Shown here piece after piece: positions 62,080 through 64,000 of a DNA stretch of 64,000 nucleotides (positions are counted from its first letter, which is position 1; each line of letters opens with the position of its first letter). Both the position numbers and the translations under genes were made by a program. Source of the stretch: Symbiodinium natans (taxonomy: Eukaryota; Sar; Dinophyceae; Suessiales; Symbiodiniaceae); NCBI GenBank assembly GCA_905221605.1, contig CAJNDS010002494.1:329421-393420 (forward strand). The letters run 5' to 3'. The notes under the pieces are model-generated. The model saw only the letters and a program-made list of their open reading frames with translations, searched no databases and was not told the origin of the DNA.

Positions 62080-63180
62080 ATGATGTCGCCTGCTCAAACC
62101 AGTACCCCTTCCAGAGCTTTCTCCGCAGTGCTTCTCGCGACTCTCCTGGCGTTGGCCGTCTCTGCGCGCGTGCCTGCCTTTTGGGAGGACAGCCTTCCAA
62201 GCGATGTCTTGGCGGCAGGCAACGGCACACCTCTCAGCAACCGCCTGGCAAAAACAGCTTCAAGGTGCGCATGCCAGTATGGCTACTAGGTAGGCCCTTG
62301 GGAGATATCATATTTAGAAACATTTATATGTTCCCTTATTGGGGTTGAAGAGGATCATATTTAGGAATATTTATGTGTTCCCTTGTTGGGTTTAAGAGGA
62401 TCACATTGAGGAATATTGTTCAGAGGGTTTTAAGGGCCATCCTAGGTTGCAATTTGTGGCCGGCGCTCTGAAGCCTTTGATCTTGGCACTGCTCTTCGGC
62501 CCTCCGAGACCCGGGAAGGCAGAGGCCTGGCACAAGCCCTTGCAGATCTTGGTCTTCATCGTCCTTCCTGGGCTCTTGACCCTGAAGGGAGACGTCGCGC
62601 TCATCAGGGGGATCGTCGCTAGCGGTGACTTCACGTGGTGGCAGCGAGTCAACGCCATCCTTATGGTGGCCGGCAGCTCCTCGAATAGCAGCACAAGCTT
62701 GTGCTTGACGGGGGCTAGCACTTTTTGTGATTTTGCTGACCGCCGCTTCATGTCGGGAGGTGATGATCAAGATCATGAGCTGGGGGTCTGAGAAAGAAGC
62801 TGGATATAGATTGCCAGAGAGCCCCGAGGCCAAGCGCATAAGGGAAGCTGAATATCGCAGTTCCTATGAAAAAGATAAAGCCTGCTTTGAAAAAGACCAG
62901 TGCAACACCACTCAGCGTCTTCTCGTACTTTGTATTCGCGCTCTCTTCGGTGGTGCTTCCACTCTCGAGTGCCGCATCTGCACGTTTGCTTACAGGTTAT
63001 GGCTACTGGACAGCCCTGCGGGACAGCTGGGAAGATCGCCATTGGCACACTTGGCTCACGTACCTCCTCAACACCGGCATCAATGCTCTTGGAGATGCAA
63101 GGGGCTTGACCCAAGGTACCGCCGGTGATTACCTCACGCTCGCGCAAAGGTGGCTCGAAGTTGTCAACAGCTTCGTGTAA
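62080..63180 (+). CDS. Putative secreted/membrane protein, multi-exon
   Basis: Exon 1 (ATG 62080 to 62264) starts with a signal-peptide-like MMSPAQTSTPSRAFSAVLLA then TLLALAVSA, followed by RVPAFWEDSLPSDVLAAGNG. A GTGCGC donor at 62265 and a CCTAG acceptor at 62445 join in phase to exon 2 (62446 on), FVAGALKPLILALLFGPPRP, then QILVFIVLPGLLTLKGDVAL: two hydrophobic stretches. The intron contains a family G element. Further downstream two frames are coding-like: LTAASCREVMIKIMSWGSEK (about 62735-62865), and an ATG frame at 62866-63180 with a hydrophobic start and WHTWLTYLLNTGINALGDAR, TAA at 63178. How these connect is unclear. No family recognised. Confidence 0.42.
62286..62445 (+). mobile_element. 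Family G element, copy 2, with internal tandem duplication
   Basis: CTAGGTAGGCCCTTGGGA and TTTTAAGGGCCATCCTAG are inverted ends; CTAG occurs at both edges (possible target duplication). Inside, an approximately 46-bp unit (TTTATATGTTCCCTTATTGG and its variant) is duplicated in tandem. Its right end is the putative AG acceptor. Confidence 0.65.
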
Positions 63181-63309
63181 GACGACACCCTCCGCATCCA
63201 TGCAGCAAAGGCTACGTCGCATTGCCTGGGCTTTGGTAAGTGTGCTAAAATCTGTTCACCAACAGCAGCGCATTCAAGTGATCATTGCCGCTTGGAGATC
63301 CGAAAGAGT

Positions 63310-64000
63310 CCTCTAGGTCGAGCCGCTAAGAATCGGCGCCGTATGTCTCTATCATTGTTTCTCGCTCTCTCTCTCTCTCTCTCTCTTGCACTATGTCTTT
63401 GCCCATCTGTCTTCTATTTCTATAATCTTTCTTTATACTTGTTTGATTAATCTCTCTCTCTTTGTTTCTACTCTGGTTTTGTTATTGTTTCCAAGGTTTG
63501 AAAGTTCTTCTGCTCTTCGCCCGGAATTCTTCTCTTCGTTCGGTCTACTTTTTTCGTTCATTCTTGAAGTGCCCAACCCTAGAATGTCTTTGGAATACTT
63601 TCTAAGGTGTCTTTGGAGTGCGCACGGATATAGTTCGCACAGAGCTATTATGACACCATTCGCGGTCTCTATACTGAGTTAAAATTTATTTGGATTGATT
63701 AACTCTAGAGTCTCTTATATCTTAGAAAGATGAAAAAGAAAAAACGAAGATTCTTAAGTGAAAATGAATTAATAATGATAAGCTTGTTACTTCTTTATTT
63801 CAATAGAGGGGATAATTATTTCAATAAAATAACGAGGATCGATATGAGCGTTTCTTTCGGAAACTCTTGATATTTTGGATAATAAGTATGTGGCTTTAAA
63901 TCTGTTGCAAAAGGATTTCGGATATTATATGGTGATGGCTTGGACTCTCCATTGAGGGTATGTCTTTGAAGTATTAATTCTTTGGAAGAATTGATATTAT
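63310..64000. other. AT-rich, ITR-free end of window
   Basis: Begins with CT-rich microsatellite-like DNA (63361-63470), then roughly 500 bp of AT-rich sequence (TTAATTAATGATAAG-type words) unlike anything earlier. No convincing ORF longer than about 60 codons beyond 63682. Could be an AT-rich intergenic isochore or organelle-derived DNA; not resolved. Confidence 0.5.

Noticed and set aside
1-64000. tRNA, rRNA or spliced-leader RNA genes
   Set aside because: I looked for the conserved tRNA boxes, 5S-like and SL-like sequences and found none I could support by eye; a covariance-model scan would be needed to exclude them.

Overview
Organism. The window looks like nuclear DNA of a dinoflagellate, most likely a core or Symbiodiniaceae-like lineage. 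The evidence is: plant/dinoflagellate-type telomere heptamers (TTTAGGG / CCCTAAA) scattered in both orientations from about 0.3 to 61 kb; short GC-rich, high-GC3 exons separated by AT/GC-mixed introns with GT-AG borders (GTAAGG, GTAAGC, GTGAGC); many short inverted-repeat elements, some lying exactly at intron positions; and a huge intronless receptor exon. No bacterial operons, rRNA, tRNA or CRISPR array were seen. Genus-level assignment is inference.

Layout. 0-3 kb: telomere-like arrays (ITRs) and short elements. 3.0-3.9 kb: a tandem repeat and a broken reverse transcriptase. 6.8-7.8 kb: an unrecognised multi-exon gene. 8-11.3 kb: ITRs, a perfect hairpin and isolated exons. 11.6-16.1 kb: the best gene in the window, a receptor with a periplasmic-binding/ANF-type ligand domain, Cys-rich repeats, a multi-pass membrane domain and a TIR-like domain. 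17-28.3 kb: several short multi-exon genes of unknown function and a hAT-like fragment. 28-34 kb: ITR-rich, with a Gly-Lys-rich protein gene and a gene whose introns are nested inverted-repeat elements. 34.9-36.9 kb: a GT61-like glycosyltransferase. 37.2-38.8 kb: a Cys-containing multi-exon gene. 41.2-44.2 kb: a cyclin and exons that may belong to it. 44.6-45.1 kb: a minus-strand gene. 46-47.6 and 48.3-49.3 kb: plus-strand genes (the latter F-box-like). 49.3-50.9 kb: a minus-strand gene. 52.2-55.9 kb: a SirB1/FBXO21-like (Transglut_core2) gene. 57.8-60.2 kb: a BTB/POZ gene with a Cys cluster. 62.1-63.2 kb: a putative secreted or membrane protein. After 61.1 kb the ITRs stop, and the last 0.7 kb is AT-rich.

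How it fits together. The genes do not form an obvious pathway. The unifying feature is intron architecture: at least seven families of 60-250 bp inverted-repeat elements, plus ITRs, occupy intron positions. At 15494-15589 an element is exactly a phase-consistent GT-AG intron. At 31.3-31.9 kb elements are nested inside one another with a 5-bp target duplication. At 38.5 kb an ITR is bracketed by a 9-bp direct repeat. I read this as introner-type intron gain, possibly including telomere-repeat-derived introns. Many exons listed here are shorter than 60 codons; they were found by reading frame, third-position GC and splice sites, so their exact borders are provisional.
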